DNA of 23,902 nucleotides from JBCBWG01 sp964579305 (GCA_964579305.1 CAZOGY010000049.1:1-23902), one strand, 5' to 3'. Counted from the stretch's first letter, positions 1 to 9,469 are shown. The notes: generated by a model not told the origin, from the letters alone. Numbers and translations are program-made.

Positions 1-17
1 CTGACTGGACGCGACAT
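1..17 (-). CDS. Possible start of a downstream gene (thiS?), cut by window edge
   Basis: An ATG on the minus strand at 17-15 lies 3 bases after the thiO stop codon and opens a frame reading M-S-R-P-V before the window ends. In rhizobial thiamine clusters thiO is followed by thiS, thiG and thiE, so a thiS start here would fit. Five codons cannot prove a gene, and no good Shine-Dalgarno sequence is seen before this ATG. The assignment rests on gene order only. Confidence 0.2.
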
Positions 18-20
18 GCA

Positions 21-1139
21 TTAAGCCGACGCGTGACTTGTCTCTTCGCGCAGCAGCGGATGCTCTTGCGGCCCCGCCGCCGCAAGGCGGGCACATACCG
101 CTTCGGCCAGCACCGGTGCCAGCAGAAAGCCATGGCGGTAGGCGCCGTTGACCTGGATCATCTTGCGTGCCGGATCAACGCTTGCCCGTGGGACATTATC
201 GGGCAAGGAGGGGCGCAAGCCTGCGCCCAAGTCGAGGATTTCGGCTTCGGCAAACGCAGGATGCAACGCGTAGGCGAGGCCCAGCAGTTCAAGCGCGGAG
301 CGAACGGTCACGGCTTTTGTCGACTGGCTCTCGATCACTGTGGCGCCGACGAGGAACTCGCCATTCGGCCACGGCACGACATAGAGCGGCTGGCGGGGAT
401 GGAGCAGACGCACAGGCCGCGACAGCGATATCTCGTGGCTGCGCAACAGGACGCGTTCACCGCGCACGCCGCGCAAATCAGCCACCTCGTCGCGTGCGGC
501 AAGGCCGCGACAGTCGATCAGCCAGTGTTCGACCGGCTCTTTGGGCTTGCCTGCCGCAGACTGATCGCTGTCCCCCTGCGCTGCAAACGGGACGCTTCCG
601 TCCCAACGGGTTCCAAAATGTGCGCGGGCGCCTGCGGCTTGTGCAAGTTGCAACAGCTTGCGCAGGGCCATTGGCGTTGCGAGATGGGCTTCGTCGGGAA
701 AGTACAGCGCCGTGGCAAACCGATCGGCAAGGTCGGGCTCGAGCTCGGCGAGGCCCGCGCTATCGACGGTCTGGTGGCCCGTTGTCATGCGCGCAAACCG
801 ACGCAGCTCGCCAAGGTCGCGCGGTTGGGCCACAACGAGCGATCCGTTCTGGACGAGATCGGGGAAGCGCGCGCGCCAGAGTTTTGCCGCGCGCAAGCCC
901 AAATCGCGGACGACGGGCGGCGCGCTTTCGGCTTCACAATAGGGCGCAATCATTGCGCCGGCATAGCGACTTGCAGCGGCGGCGAAGGGTTGCGCGGTGG
1001 CCTCAATGAGTTCGGTCTGCCAGCCGGCGCGGGCGCACTCCAACGCCTGCCACAGGCCGAAGACGCCGGCACCAACAACGGTGACGCGGCCAGGCGTCGG
1101 GGGACCGGATGTGCGTTTTTGCAGAACAGGATCAGTCAC
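21..1139 (-). CDS. thiO: FAD-dependent glycine oxidase ThiO
   Basis: This 372-residue flavoprotein of the DAO family most resembles the ThiO type found in rhizobial thiamine clusters. It would oxidise glycine to iminoacetate (dehydroglycine), which ThiG uses to build the thiazole of thiamine in the cytoplasm. The FAD-binding dinucleotide fold is at residues 21-30 (VVGAGVFGLW). A GAMIAPYCEAESA segment and a C-terminal GLRPSLPDN (307-315) with NGAYRHGFLLAP (331-342) are typical of ThiO. No signal peptide is visible. The start is GTG at 1139. It overlaps the ggt stop by 8 bases (GTGACTGA), which implies translational coupling. A GGGAAGG stretch about 10 bases upstream can serve as the ribosome binding site. 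Another D-amino-acid or amine oxidase of the same family is possible but less likely given these motifs. Confidence 0.85.
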   Translation of the reverse strand: MTDPVLQKRTSGPPTPGRVTVVGAGVFGLWQALECARAGWQTELIEATAQPFAAAASRYAGAMIAPYCEAESAPPVVRDLGLRAAKLWRARFPDLVQNGSLVVAQPRDLGELRRFARMTTGHQTVDSAGLAELEPDLADRFATALYFPDEAHLATPMALRKLLQLAQAAGARAHFGTRWDGSVPFAAQGDSDQSAAGKPKEPVEHWLIDCRGLAARDEVADLRGVRGERVLLRSHEISLSRPVRLLHPRQPLYVVPWPNGEFLVGATVIESQSTKAVTVRSALELLGLAYALHPAFAEAEILDLGAGLRPSLPDNVPRASVDPARKMIQVNGAYRHGFLLAPVLAEAVCARLAAAGPQEHPLLREETSHASA

Positions 1140-3099
1140 CGCGCGCGACGCCTTCCCGGCGGGGATCGGCCCCGCCCGTCCATAGGTCTTCGTGGCGCTG
1201 AATGATATGCAGCCCGGAGGTTGTCGTCACCGGCCGTACCGTGACACCAAACGGGGCCAGTGCCTGGCGCGCCCAAACGATGATTGCCGGTTCTCGCGTG
1301 CGGCCTGCGTCGACCTGCGGCTTGGGTGGCTGGTCGGGGCCGCCGGATGGGGGCGCATCGCCGGGGCCGGTATCGCTTTGCGCGGCTTGCGGCGATGATT
1401 GCCACGGAAGCTGCAAATCACCGCTGACAGGCGCGCGGTCGCGTTCAAGTTCAAACGCGTCCCGCCGGCTGCCGAAGTTTGGCAGGTCTGCCGCTTGTTG
1501 CGCATCGAGCCGCCAGTCGATCATGGCAATCACGGCCTTGACGACATACAGGATGATACGGCTGCCACCTGGCGATCCAAGCACCGCATGAAGCCGGCCA
1601 TTGGGATCGAAAATCATGGTCGGGGCCATGGAGGATCGCGGGCGTTTGCCCGGAGCGACCGCGTTTGCGACAATCCGGCCGCCATCATCGGTTGGCTTGA
1701 ATGCGAAATCGGTGAGCTGGTTGTTGAGCAGGAACCCCGCAGCCATGACGCCAGAGCCGAACGCGATCTCAATGGATGTCGTCAGCGCAACCGCGTTGCC
1801 ATCGCCATCGACAATCGAGACATGGCTGGTGCCAGGACGCTCGCGAGACAGACCGCTTCCAAAGCCGCGTTTTGCAAGCGGCGGCGGCAGGCCGGGCGCC
1901 ACGTCCGCCAAAGCGCGGTCCGGCGTGATCTGTTTCGCGCGGTCGGCCAGATAAGCTGGATCGAGCAAGCCCGACGGAACGGGCACATAATCGCTGTCTG
2001 CCATGTAGCGGTTGCGATCGGCGTAAGCGAGCCGCTGGGCCTGCGCAATCAAATGCAGCGCACGCGGCACCATCGCATCCTTGGGGCCATCGCCCAGATC
2101 AAAGCCGCGCAACAGCCCAAGCGTCTGCGCCACGGTCAGGCCGCCGGACGAGGGTGGTCCCATCCCACAAACTTGATAGCCGCGATAGGCACCGCAGACC
2201 GCGGGGCGTGCCACGGCTTGATATTGGGCCATGTCATCCAGTGTCAGATCGCTGGCGAAACGTGGCGCAGCCCGCGCTGCGATCGTCACGGCCTGGGCGA
2301 TATGGCCGGTGTAAAAAGCGTCTGGCCCTTGCGCGGCAATGGTCTTGAGCGTGCGGGCCAGAGCCGGGTTATGCAGCCGGAAGCCGACCGGGTGCGCGGC
2401 GCCGTCTTGGGAAAAGAATAACGCGCGGGCTTTGGGGCCGAATGTGGCCGGGCCAGTGTTGGACAACATGGCGTGCAGGCGCGGCGAAACCGGAAAGCCG
2501 CTTTCGGCCAATTCGATTGCAGGACCAAAAAGCTTTCGCCACGGCAGGCGGCCGGAGCGCGCGTGCGCCCGTGCCAACATGCGCACAACGCCAGGAACCC
2601 CAATTCCCAGACCAGAGCGGGCCGCCTGCAAGAACGGGATTGGTTTGCCATCGCGCAGGAACCGATCCGGTCTGGCTGCGGCTGGCGCGCGCTCGCGCCC
2701 ATCAAAGGTTTGCAGCGACTGATCCGCTTGCGACCACGTGAGCAAAAACGCACCACCGCCAATGCCCGATGACTGCGGCTCAACGACATTGAGAACCATT
2801 TGAACCGCGATTGCTGCGTCCACTGCCGTGCCGCCAGCGCGCAAAATTTCCAGCCCCGCATCGGCGGCAAGGGGATGGGCCGCGACGACCATATGCCGGC
2901 GCGCTGAGACGCGTGCTTTTTCAGCGCGGCCGGTCTCAATCTCGGGTGCGGCCCTCGTTTGTGCTGTTGCGTGTGTGACCAGGGGCGCCATGAGCGCGAC
3001 GCAGGCGATCATCAAAGCTGCCTGTGCTTGCAGGTTGCGCCCTGCGATCCTTGCGCCGGCAGTTTCGTTGCTTGATCCGCTGCTGGCGCCTTGCTGCAT
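1132..3099 (-). CDS. ggt: Gamma-glutamyltransferase (glutathione hydrolase)
   Basis: This 655-residue Ntn-hydrolase precursor would cleave or transfer the gamma-glutamyl group of glutathione and related amides in the periplasm. A hydrophobic stretch at about residues 26-45 ending in ATAQ looks like a Sec signal peptide with a long n-region. The large-subunit region starts near HMVVAAHPLA (69-78). DGRERAP (133-139) matches the glutamate-binding Arg segment. Autocleavage is expected before Thr424 in the GTSHVSIVDGDGNAV motif (423-437), giving large and small subunits. GSPGG (508-512) is the family's oxyanion/glutamate loop. A Pro/Ser/Gln-rich stretch at about 556-603 interrupts the small subunit and looks inserted. 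The ATG at 3099 follows GAGGGG 5 bases upstream, overlapping the dnaE2 stop region. The gene is therefore tightly packed between dnaE2 and thiO in one transcription direction. Confidence 0.93.
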   Translation of the reverse strand: MQQGASSGSSNETAGARIAGRNLQAQAALMIACVALMAPLVTHATAQTRAAPEIETGRAEKARVSARRHMVVAAHPLAADAGLEILRAGGTAVDAAIAVQMVLNVVEPQSSGIGGGAFLLTWSQADQSLQTFDGRERAPAAARPDRFLRDGKPIPFLQAARSGLGIGVPGVVRMLARAHARSGRLPWRKLFGPAIELAESGFPVSPRLHAMLSNTGPATFGPKARALFFSQDGAAHPVGFRLHNPALARTLKTIAAQGPDAFYTGHIAQAVTIAARAAPRFASDLTLDDMAQYQAVARPAVCGAYRGYQVCGMGPPSSGGLTVAQTLGLLRGFDLGDGPKDAMVPRALHLIAQAQRLAYADRNRYMADSDYVPVPSGLLDPAYLADRAKQITPDRALADVAPGLPPPLAKRGFGSGLSRERPGTSHVSIVDGDGNAVALTTSIEIAFGSGVMAAGFLLNNQLTDFAFKPTDDGGRIVANAVAPGKRPRSSMAPTMIFDPNGRLHAVLGSPGGSRIILYVVKAVIAMIDWRLDAQQAADLPNFGSRRDAFELERDRAPVSGDLQLPWQSSPQAAQSDTGPGDAPPSGGPDQPPKPQVDAGRTREPAIIVWARQALAPFGVTVRPVTTTSGLHIIQRHEDLWTGGADPRREGVARGD

Positions 3100-3108
3100 C
3101 TCAGCCCC

Positions 3109-6100
3109 TCAATGAAAATCGCGCGAACGCGGCATGACCTTGTCGATCCGCTTGGGCACAACACGCTCGTTGCGCGGGTGGCCGGCCCATCGCGGATGGT
3201 CCGGCGTGCGTGCGGAACCAGGGTCTGGCCGCAAGACCTCGTCTGCGTTGGCGATTGGCACGCGCATGTCCTCGCGCCATTCTGATAGGTCAAGTAACAA
3301 ATCACTACGGTCTTCCAGCCGCTGGCAGACCAAGTGAATGATGTCTTCGTGACGCTGAATGCGGCCATGCACCACAATGAGCCGCGCAGTCATGATCACC
3401 TTGCGGAACCGCTCCAACATGTTGGGCCAGACGACCGTATTACAAACACCCGTCTCGTCTTCCAACGTCATGAAGACAACACCCTTCGCCGAGCCAGGCC
3501 GCTGGCGCACAAGCACAACGCCGGCGACGCTTGCGCGTGCCCCATCTGGCGCGTGACGCAGTTGATCGCATGTGACAATGCGACGGCGGGCAAGCCCATC
3601 GCGCAGAAAACTCATGGGGTGGGCTTTCAGCGATAAACGCAGGGTCTGATAATCATTCACGACATGCTCAGATAGCGCCATTTCCGGCAGCGTCGTTTGT
3701 GGCTCATTGCCAGTCTCAGAGCATTGCGCCCAACCAAACAAGGGCAGAACGGTATCGCTGCCCAGCGCCTTGACCTCCCAAAGCGCAGCGCGCCGGTCAC
3801 AGCCAAGACCGCGGAAGGCATCGGCGGCAGCCAGCTTTTCCAAGGTTGCGCGCTTGGCGCCCGAGGCCTGCCAGAGCGCATGGATCGATGTGATTTCGCC
3901 AGAGCGCATGGCCTCGCGGAATCCTGAGATCTTGCGCGCCTCTTCCTCGCCAAGTCCGTCGACCTGGCGCAGACCGAGGCGTACGGCCGGGCGGACCCCA
4001 CGTGCACGCTGTTGCGGCGTTGGGTCTTCCAAGGTGCTGTCCCAATCGGAAGCCACGACATCGACAGGGCGCACGTCGACACCATGATTGCGGGCATCGC
4101 GCACAAGCTGGGCTGGCGCGTAAAAGCCCATCGGCTGGGCATTCAAGATCGCACAGCAAAACACTTCTGGGTAATGGTGCTTGAACCAGGAGGACACATA
4201 AACAAGGTGGGCAAAGCTTGCCGCGTGGCTTTCTGGGAAGCCGTATTCGCCAAATCCCTTGATCTGATTGAAACAACGGGCAGCAAAATCGCGGTCATAG
4301 CCACGCGCGACCATGCGTTCGACCATCTTGGCTTCAAGCTTATGGATGGTGCCGCGCTTGCGGAAGGTCGCCAAGGCACGGCGCAATTCATTGATTTCGG
4401 CGTTGTTGAACTTGGCCGCTTCCAGCGCGATGCGCATGGCCTGTTCCTGAAAAAGCGGAACGCCCTTGGTCTTGCCGAGAATGCGGCGCAGTTCATCGGG
4501 CGGGCCGTGGTTCGGATCAGGTGCGGGATATTCCTCCGCCTCCAAGCCGTCCCGGCGGCGCAAATAGGGATGGACCATATCGCCTTGGATGGGACCGGGG
4601 CGCACAATCGCAACCTCGATCACAAGGTCATAGTAGGTCCGTGGTTTCAGACGCGGAAGCATGTTCATTTGCGCGCGGCTTTCCACCTGGAACACCCCAA
4701 TGGAGTCGGCGCGGCAAAGCATGTCGTAGACTTCAGGATCTTCCCGCGGGACCGACGCAAGCGTCAGCGAACGGTCGTGGTGGGTGGCCATCAGATCAAA
4801 CGCGCGATGGATGCAGCTCAACATGCCAAGCGCAAGTACGTCGACTTTGAGCAGACCGAGGGCTTCAAGGTCATCCTTGTCCCACTCGATGAATGTGCGC
4901 TCGGGCATGGCGGCATTCCCAACGGGCACGACTTCGACCAGTGGGCCTCGGGTCAGTACGAAACCGCCGACGTGCTGCGACAGGTGGCGTGGAAAGCCGG
5001 TCAGCGTCTGTGAAAGCTCGATAACGGTGGCAAGCAGCGGGTCGTCAGGATCAAGACCTGCTTCGCGCACATACTTTTCCGGTAAGCCGCCGCGTGCGCC
5101 AGCGCCCCAGACCATGCCGGCCAGCGCTGCCACCACGTCTTCGGTCAGCCCCATTGCCTTGCCAACCTCTCGCAAGGCAAGGCGGCCGCGATAGCAGATA
5201 ACGGTGGCGGCAAGGCCGGCGCGGTCACGGCCATACCGCGCGTAGATGTACTGGATGACCTCTTCGCGGCGCTCGTGCTCGAAGTCGACGTCGATGTCGG
5301 GCGGTTCCTTGCGCTCGGGCGAGACGAAGCGCTCAAACAACAGGTCGACCTCGGTCGGGTTCACCGCCGTGATCCCCAGGCAATAGCACACGACGGAATT
5401 GGCGGCCGAACCGCGGCCCTGGCAAAGGATGCCGCGTGCGCGCGCGAAGCGCACGATGTCGTGCACGGTCAGGAAGTATTGCGCATAGTTGAGCTGCGCG
5501 ATCAGTGCGAGTTCCTTTGTGATCGTTTCGCGCACTTTGTCGGGAATGCCAGCGGCAAACCGCCAAGCCGCGCCTTGCCAGACAAGGTCTTCCAGATGGC
5601 TTTGCGGCGTGGCGCCGGGCGGCACGGGCTCATCAGGATACTCGTAGACGAGTTCATCCAGAGAAAAACGGCACAAATCAACAATGTCCATCGTGCGCGC
5701 AATGGCTGCTTCGTGGCCGCGATAGAGGCGGGCGATTTGGCTGGGGGATTTCAGATGGCGCTCTGCGTTGGCTTCCAGCCGCATGCCGGCGTTGGTGATT
5801 GTTGTTTTTTCGCGAATACAGGTGAGGACATCCTGCAGCGGTTTGCGGTGAGCGGCGTGATAAAGCGCGTTAGTGGCGGCGACGGTGCAAATTGCGTTGC
5901 GATTTGCAAGTTCCTGGAGCGCGGCGAGGCGTGCGCGGTCATTTCCGTCATAGCGGTGGGGCAGGCCGAGATAGAGATGTGATCCGGACAGGGATTGTTT
6001 TAAGCGGGCCAGGGCTTGGCTGAAGTTTTGCGGAGGGCAGGTGGGCTCCAAGTCTGGCAGAGATCGCGTCAAACCTTCGCCCTGGATGGTGCCGGGAAAC

Positions 6101-6609
6101 GCAATCACTTTGCTTGTCGCCGGCTGAGCAGGCGGCGCGGGGGGGTGCAAGGCTAGGCTACGTGCCTCGCGCCAATCCCATTCGTCGGGCGGCAGGATAA
6201 TGAATACCTGGCCTTCGGCATGGGCGGCGATATCTGCCAGTGTCAATTCGCACTGCCCCTTTTCAGCGCGCATTTGGCCGAGTGATAAAAGCCGCGACAG
6301 ACGTCCGTAGGCGGCGCGATCGGTTGGCAAGCAAACAAGTTCCGGCCAACCAGCCAGCGCCAGCCGGGCCCCAACAAGCAGGCGCAGACCAACGTCCTTA
6401 GCCGCGGTATGGGCGCGCACGACGCCGGCAAGCGTATTGCGGTCGGCAATGGCGATTGCGGACAGGCCCAAGGCCTTGGCCTGGGCAACCATTTCGTCGG
6501 GGTGCGAGGCGCCGTGCAGAAACGAAAAATTGGTGATTGCCGCCAGTTCCGCGACCTGTGGGATGCTTTCGTTTTTGCGCGATTTAGATGTTATGGCTTT
6601 GTTTGTCAT
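3109..6609 (-). CDS. dnaE2: Error-prone DNA polymerase DnaE2 (ImuC)
   Basis: This 1166-residue C-family polymerase is the catalytic subunit of the ImuA-ImuB-DnaE2 damage-induced translesion mutasome. The PHP domain starts at ELAAITNFSFLHGASHPDE (21-39) and runs to roughly residue 270, with a Pro-rich insert near 150-195. The palm includes GRGSAANS (398-405) and PDIDVDFEHERR (437-448). The two catalytic acids are Asp440 and Asp442, as in the PDFDVDF motif of replicative DnaE. An OB-fold is recognisable near the C-terminus (SVAGVVLVRQRPGSAKG and following), and the protein ends in RSRDFH, usual for DnaE2. The frame is open further upstream to 7173, but that part lies inside imuB. ATG 6609 is 4 bases after the imuB stop with GGA 7 bases upstream. 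ATG 6630 (MGCLDNAM) is an alternative. Confidence 0.95.
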   Translation of the reverse strand: MTNKAITSKSRKNESIPQVAELAAITNFSFLHGASHPDEMVAQAKALGLSAIAIADRNTLAGVVRAHTAAKDVGLRLLVGARLALAGWPELVCLPTDRAAYGRLSRLLSLGQMRAEKGQCELTLADIAAHAEGQVFIILPPDEWDWREARSLALHPPAPPAQPATSKVIAFPGTIQGEGLTRSLPDLEPTCPPQNFSQALARLKQSLSGSHLYLGLPHRYDGNDRARLAALQELANRNAICTVAATNALYHAAHRKPLQDVLTCIREKTTITNAGMRLEANAERHLKSPSQIARLYRGHEAAIARTMDIVDLCRFSLDELVYEYPDEPVPPGATPQSHLEDLVWQGAAWRFAAGIPDKVRETITKELALIAQLNYAQYFLTVHDIVRFARARGILCQGRGSAANSVVCYCLGITAVNPTEVDLLFERFVSPERKEPPDIDVDFEHERREEVIQYIYARYGRDRAGLAATVICYRGRLALREVGKAMGLTEDVVAALAGMVWGAGARGGLPEKYVREAGLDPDDPLLATVIELSQTLTGFPRHLSQHVGGFVLTRGPLVEVVPVGNAAMPERTFIEWDKDDLEALGLLKVDVLALGMLSCIHRAFDLMATHHDRSLTLASVPREDPEVYDMLCRADSIGVFQVESRAQMNMLPRLKPRTYYDLVIEVAIVRPGPIQGDMVHPYLRRRDGLEAEEYPAPDPNHGPPDELRRILGKTKGVPLFQEQAMRIALEAAKFNNAEINELRRALATFRKRGTIHKLEAKMVERMVARGYDRDFAARCFNQIKGFGEYGFPESHAASFAHLVYVSSWFKHHYPEVFCCAILNAQPMGFYAPAQLVRDARNHGVDVRPVDVVASDWDSTLEDPTPQQRARGVRPAVRLGLRQVDGLGEEEARKISGFREAMRSGEITSIHALWQASGAKRATLEKLAAADAFRGLGCDRRAALWEVKALGSDTVLPLFGWAQCSETGNEPQTTLPEMALSEHVVNDYQTLRLSLKAHPMSFLRDGLARRRIVTCDQLRHAPDGARASVAGVVLVRQRPGSAKGVVFMTLEDETGVCNTVVWPNMLERFRKVIMTARLIVVHGRIQRHEDIIHLVCQRLEDRSDLLLDLSEWREDMRVPIANADEVLRPDPGSARTPDHPRWAGHPRNERVVPKRIDKVMPRSRDFH

Positions 6610-6613
6610 GGCA

Positions 6614-8545
6614 TTATCCAAACAGCCCATGGATATACCATGCGGGGGATCCGCTTTCTTCCGACTGATCATAAAGCCCGTCGCGGAACACCCAGTAACG
6701 GCCGCCCAGTTCATCTTCGAGCATATAATAATCGCGGGTGCGCGGCAGAGCGCGGGCCAGCGTTTCGATATGATCTTGCGCTGGACCATCGGCGCAGTCG
6801 GCAGCCGCGGCATGCCTTGCGGCAGCCTTTGATGTCTCACAAGGATCGTCGGCATCGCGCGCGGCGATGGCGTTGGCCAGGGCCTGGCGGGCGGCAAGCG
6901 TGCGCCACCACTCCGGCGCGATGCGCTCTGGCCCCTGTGAGCGCGCGATCCGCCGCGTGATGCGGCGCCAGGAAAAACGAGCCGGCGCGCCCTCGGGCCA
7001 CTGCGCCACAACCATGATCTGCTCAGGCCGCGACAACAAAAACGCAGGGCGCGGTCCTTGAGATGCGCGAGGGCGCACAGTCTCCTCATCGGCCGTTGGA
7101 GCCTTCGATCCCTCATGAAGCGCGCGGCTTTGGCGCTCTGCCAACTCGGGGATATGTGAACCAGCGCGCGCAAGCCGCAGGACGTTGTCAGACCCCAAGC
7201 GGTTGATCAGACGGTCGGTCAATTGGGAGACGGCCTCGCAAGGATCACCAGCGTTGAGACCGTTCGCATGCGATTGTTGTGCGGTATAAGCGATCGATGC
7301 AGCGTGGTTTTGCGCGCGCATGGACCGCAAATTTTTGGACCGCGAAAGGGTGCGTTGGGATGGCTTGAGGGGTGAAACCTGGCTGGCTTCAAGCGCGATC
7401 AAGTCAATCCCCATCCCAGCGTCAATCGTGTCGAGACGCTCCCAAAAAAGGTTTGCAATGTGGGCTGCATCGCTTGTCGGCGCACTTGCCCCCACCGCAA
7501 TGGCCGCGCGCGAGCCATCGCTACGGTAAAGGCACAACCGCATGCGACGCGCGCCTTCGGCCCGATGGGTGAGGTCATGGGACATTCTGCCTGCCAGATC
7601 CTGCAATGCACTTTCGATGCCTTGCGCAGAGATCAACGGGTCCTCGAAAGCCTGGCTGAAGGTGCGCAGCGGCGGCTCTTCAAGTGGCGCGCGCGGCTCC
7701 GGCATTCGGCCAAACGCCTGGTCCAGCCGCCAGACAACGGCGCGTGCCAATGCCTCGCGATCTGCCTTGCGGCCAGTGCGGGTGTCTTCGCGAAAACGGC
7801 GTGCAAGGGCTGCGCGCGGCAGTTCGCTCAATTGGCCGACGCGGCGCAAACCGAGCCGCTTCAGCAGGCAAATACTGTCTTGACTTAAACGCAGGGCTTC
7901 GACGTCCAGTGGCGCAAGCGCTGTCTCCAGCCTGCCGGACGCCGCGATCGTCAGTTCACCCTGGCCTCGGTTTGCAAATCGCGCGAGCGCGTGCGCGGCG
8001 CCGGGCGTCTCGGCAATCGCGATGTGCGCCGTTAAACCTGAGCGCGCCAGACGCCGCGCCAGATCATTTGCCAGGCCGGTTTCATCACCGAACAGGTGCG
8101 CGACGCCGGAAATCTCCACCCATATACCATCGCAGCCATCAACGTTGCGGTTGGGGCCATAACGGCCGGCCCACAGCGCGATCTGCTTTAAGGCAACGGC
8201 ATCGGCCTGCGGATCCGCCTGGCGTGTCACCAAGCCTGGAAATATCGCACGTGCGTCAGACACGGTCTGGCCAACCTGAACGCCAGCGCGACGTGCGCTT
8301 TGGTTGACGGCAGACACGACCATGCCGTGCGCGCCGGGAGACACAAGTGCGAACGGACGCCTGGCAGGACGGGGAACGTTGTCAGTCTCGCGCGTGCGGC
8401 CAGACTTGGTTTGCGCACGCGCGCTCTCAGGCGCTGACAGAAGCTGGCGGCCGCCCGGCCCCATCCCATGGTGATCCCGTGCCGCTTGCCGGCGCAGACG
8501 CTCGATCGCGAAATTCGGCAGCCAGACCGAAACGAAACGCTTCAT
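6614..8545 (-). CDS. imuB: ImuB, Y-family polymerase-like mutasome subunit
   Basis: This 643-residue protein resembles Y-family polymerases but begins VSVWLPNFAIERLRR instead of the acidic DxDxFF motif, and IWVEISGVAHLFGDE (141-155) stands where active enzymes carry SxDE. It should therefore be catalytically dead, as known for ImuB, and act as the clamp-binding and recruiting subunit for DnaE2. SQRTLS near 396-401 is a possible degenerate clamp motif. The C-terminal block GPERIAPEWWR (538-548) and RDYYMLEDELGGRYWVFRDG (604-623) is typical of alphaproteobacterial ImuB, but about 55 Ala-rich residues lie between the two halves. The start at MKRFVSVWLP is chosen by homology. It lies 119 bp inside the 3' end of imuA. 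The stop is 4 bp before dnaE2. Confidence 0.92.
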   Translation of the reverse strand: MKRFVSVWLPNFAIERLRRQAARDHHGMGPGGRQLLSAPESARAQTKSGRTRETDNVPRPARRPFALVSPGAHGMVVSAVNQSARRAGVQVGQTVSDARAIFPGLVTRQADPQADAVALKQIALWAGRYGPNRNVDGCDGIWVEISGVAHLFGDETGLANDLARRLARSGLTAHIAIAETPGAAHALARFANRGQGELTIAASGRLETALAPLDVEALRLSQDSICLLKRLGLRRVGQLSELPRAALARRFREDTRTGRKADREALARAVVWRLDQAFGRMPEPRAPLEEPPLRTFSQAFEDPLISAQGIESALQDLAGRMSHDLTHRAEGARRMRLCLYRSDGSRAAIAVGASAPTSDAAHIANLFWERLDTIDAGMGIDLIALEASQVSPLKPSQRTLSRSKNLRSMRAQNHAASIAYTAQQSHANGLNAGDPCEAVSQLTDRLINRLGSDNVLRLARAGSHIPELAERQSRALHEGSKAPTADEETVRPRASQGPRPAFLLSRPEQIMVVAQWPEGAPARFSWRRITRRIARSQGPERIAPEWWRTLAARQALANAIAARDADDPCETSKAAARHAAAADCADGPAQDHIETLARALPRTRDYYMLEDELGGRYWVFRDGLYDQSEESGSPAWYIHGLFG

Positions 8546-9455
8546 CACACCACTCCAAGACATAAGGTGCACCAGCGATGACGGGCGGGCGGTTGCGACA
8601 CCGCTCCAGTTCGGCGCAGAGCCGAGCAGCGCCAGGGGCGGCCGCAACAAAAGGGTGGCGGCCAGAGGCGGCCGGGACGATCCGCCAGCGGGTTGCCGTG
8701 GCGCCCGTCGCCGGAGCAGCCTGATGCGTGATCAGCAAACATGGGGTTTCGTTTTCGCCAGCCGCCAACGCAAGGCGACGCGCTGGCGTCAGCGCGACAT
8801 CGTTGATCTGGCCAATCACCGCCGACAAGGCGCTGGAACGCAAACCCTCTTCAATGGCCCAGAGTGCATCAGACGTCCGCCGCGCCGTGACAATCAGCAG
8901 GCGGCGCGGATCAATCCCGTAAGCGCAAAGCCCAGGACCATAAAGGCGGCCGTATTCCGCTTCGGCCTGCAATGTTGAGCAGACCAGGATGTCCGGCGTC
9001 AGACCTGCTTGCGCATCTGTCGCGCGGGGCAAAAGGGCCAAGCGCCGCCTTGTCAGCGCCAAGGCAAAGCTGCGCGCGGCGGCAACACTGCTGGCCAGGG
9101 AACAGCCGGGCTCTTGCCCATCCCTTGCCGGCATGGCCGGTTTGATTTCATGGACCGCAGCCAGCTCAAGACCTTGCCAGCCCAACTGATAATCCAGCGC
9201 GCCACAGCCAGTATTCCAAGCTTTTGGGTTGGCAGCGGGAAAACTCTGGCCACTTGCTGTGGCCCGACCGGCGGGCCTCGGTGTGCTGTCCAATGCCTCT
9301 TGCGTAAGCGTGCCATGGCGACGCTCGATCTCAAGAATGCGCTGACGCAAAGACCGAATGACATCGCTTTTTGGCGCCAAATGATGCGGAACCGTTGTTG
9401 GCGATTGCGCGCATTGATCGGGAAGATGAAACCGTGAAGGGTGCGTGAGCGGCAT
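8427..9455 (-). CDS. imuA: ImuA, RecA-like mutasome subunit
   Basis: This 342-residue protein is the first gene of the imuA-imuB-dnaE2 cassette. The segment CGALDYQLGWQGLELAAVHEI (about 84-104) matches the start of the RecA/SulA-like core of alphaproteobacterial ImuA, and EYGRLYGPGLCAYGIDPRRLL lies in the middle of that core. No Walker A GxxxxGK[ST] is visible, in line with the family. ImuA is thought to bind RecA and help the ImuB-DnaE2 polymerase complex act at lesions. The ATG at 9455 has GGGAG 7 bases upstream, and a LexA box lies 15-29 bp upstream. The last 25 or so residues (after FRFGLAAEFRDR) are Pro/Ala/Ser-rich and overlap the 5' end of imuB in another frame. Confidence 0.9.
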   Translation of the reverse strand: MPLTHPSRFHLPDQCAQSPTTVPHHLAPKSDVIRSLRQRILEIERRHGTLTQEALDSTPRPAGRATASGQSFPAANPKAWNTGCGALDYQLGWQGLELAAVHEIKPAMPARDGQEPGCSLASSVAAARSFALALTRRRLALLPRATDAQAGLTPDILVCSTLQAEAEYGRLYGPGLCAYGIDPRRLLIVTARRTSDALWAIEEGLRSSALSAVIGQINDVALTPARRLALAAGENETPCLLITHQAAPATGATATRWRIVPAASGRHPFVAAAPGAARLCAELERCRNRPPVIAGAPYVLEWCDEAFRFGLAAEFRDRASAPASGTGSPWDGAGRPPASVSA

Positions 9456-9469
9456 CTGATCGCTCCCAT

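Noticed and set aside
33..1205. 390-codon open frame on the plus strand
   Set aside because: It lies fully opposite thiO, has no recognisable motif and reflects the codon bias of the GC-rich gene on the other strand.
6610..7173. 188-residue N-terminal extension of DnaE2
   Set aside because: The extension lies inside imuB in another frame and has no domain content. The family start fits ATG 6609 just after the imuB stop.
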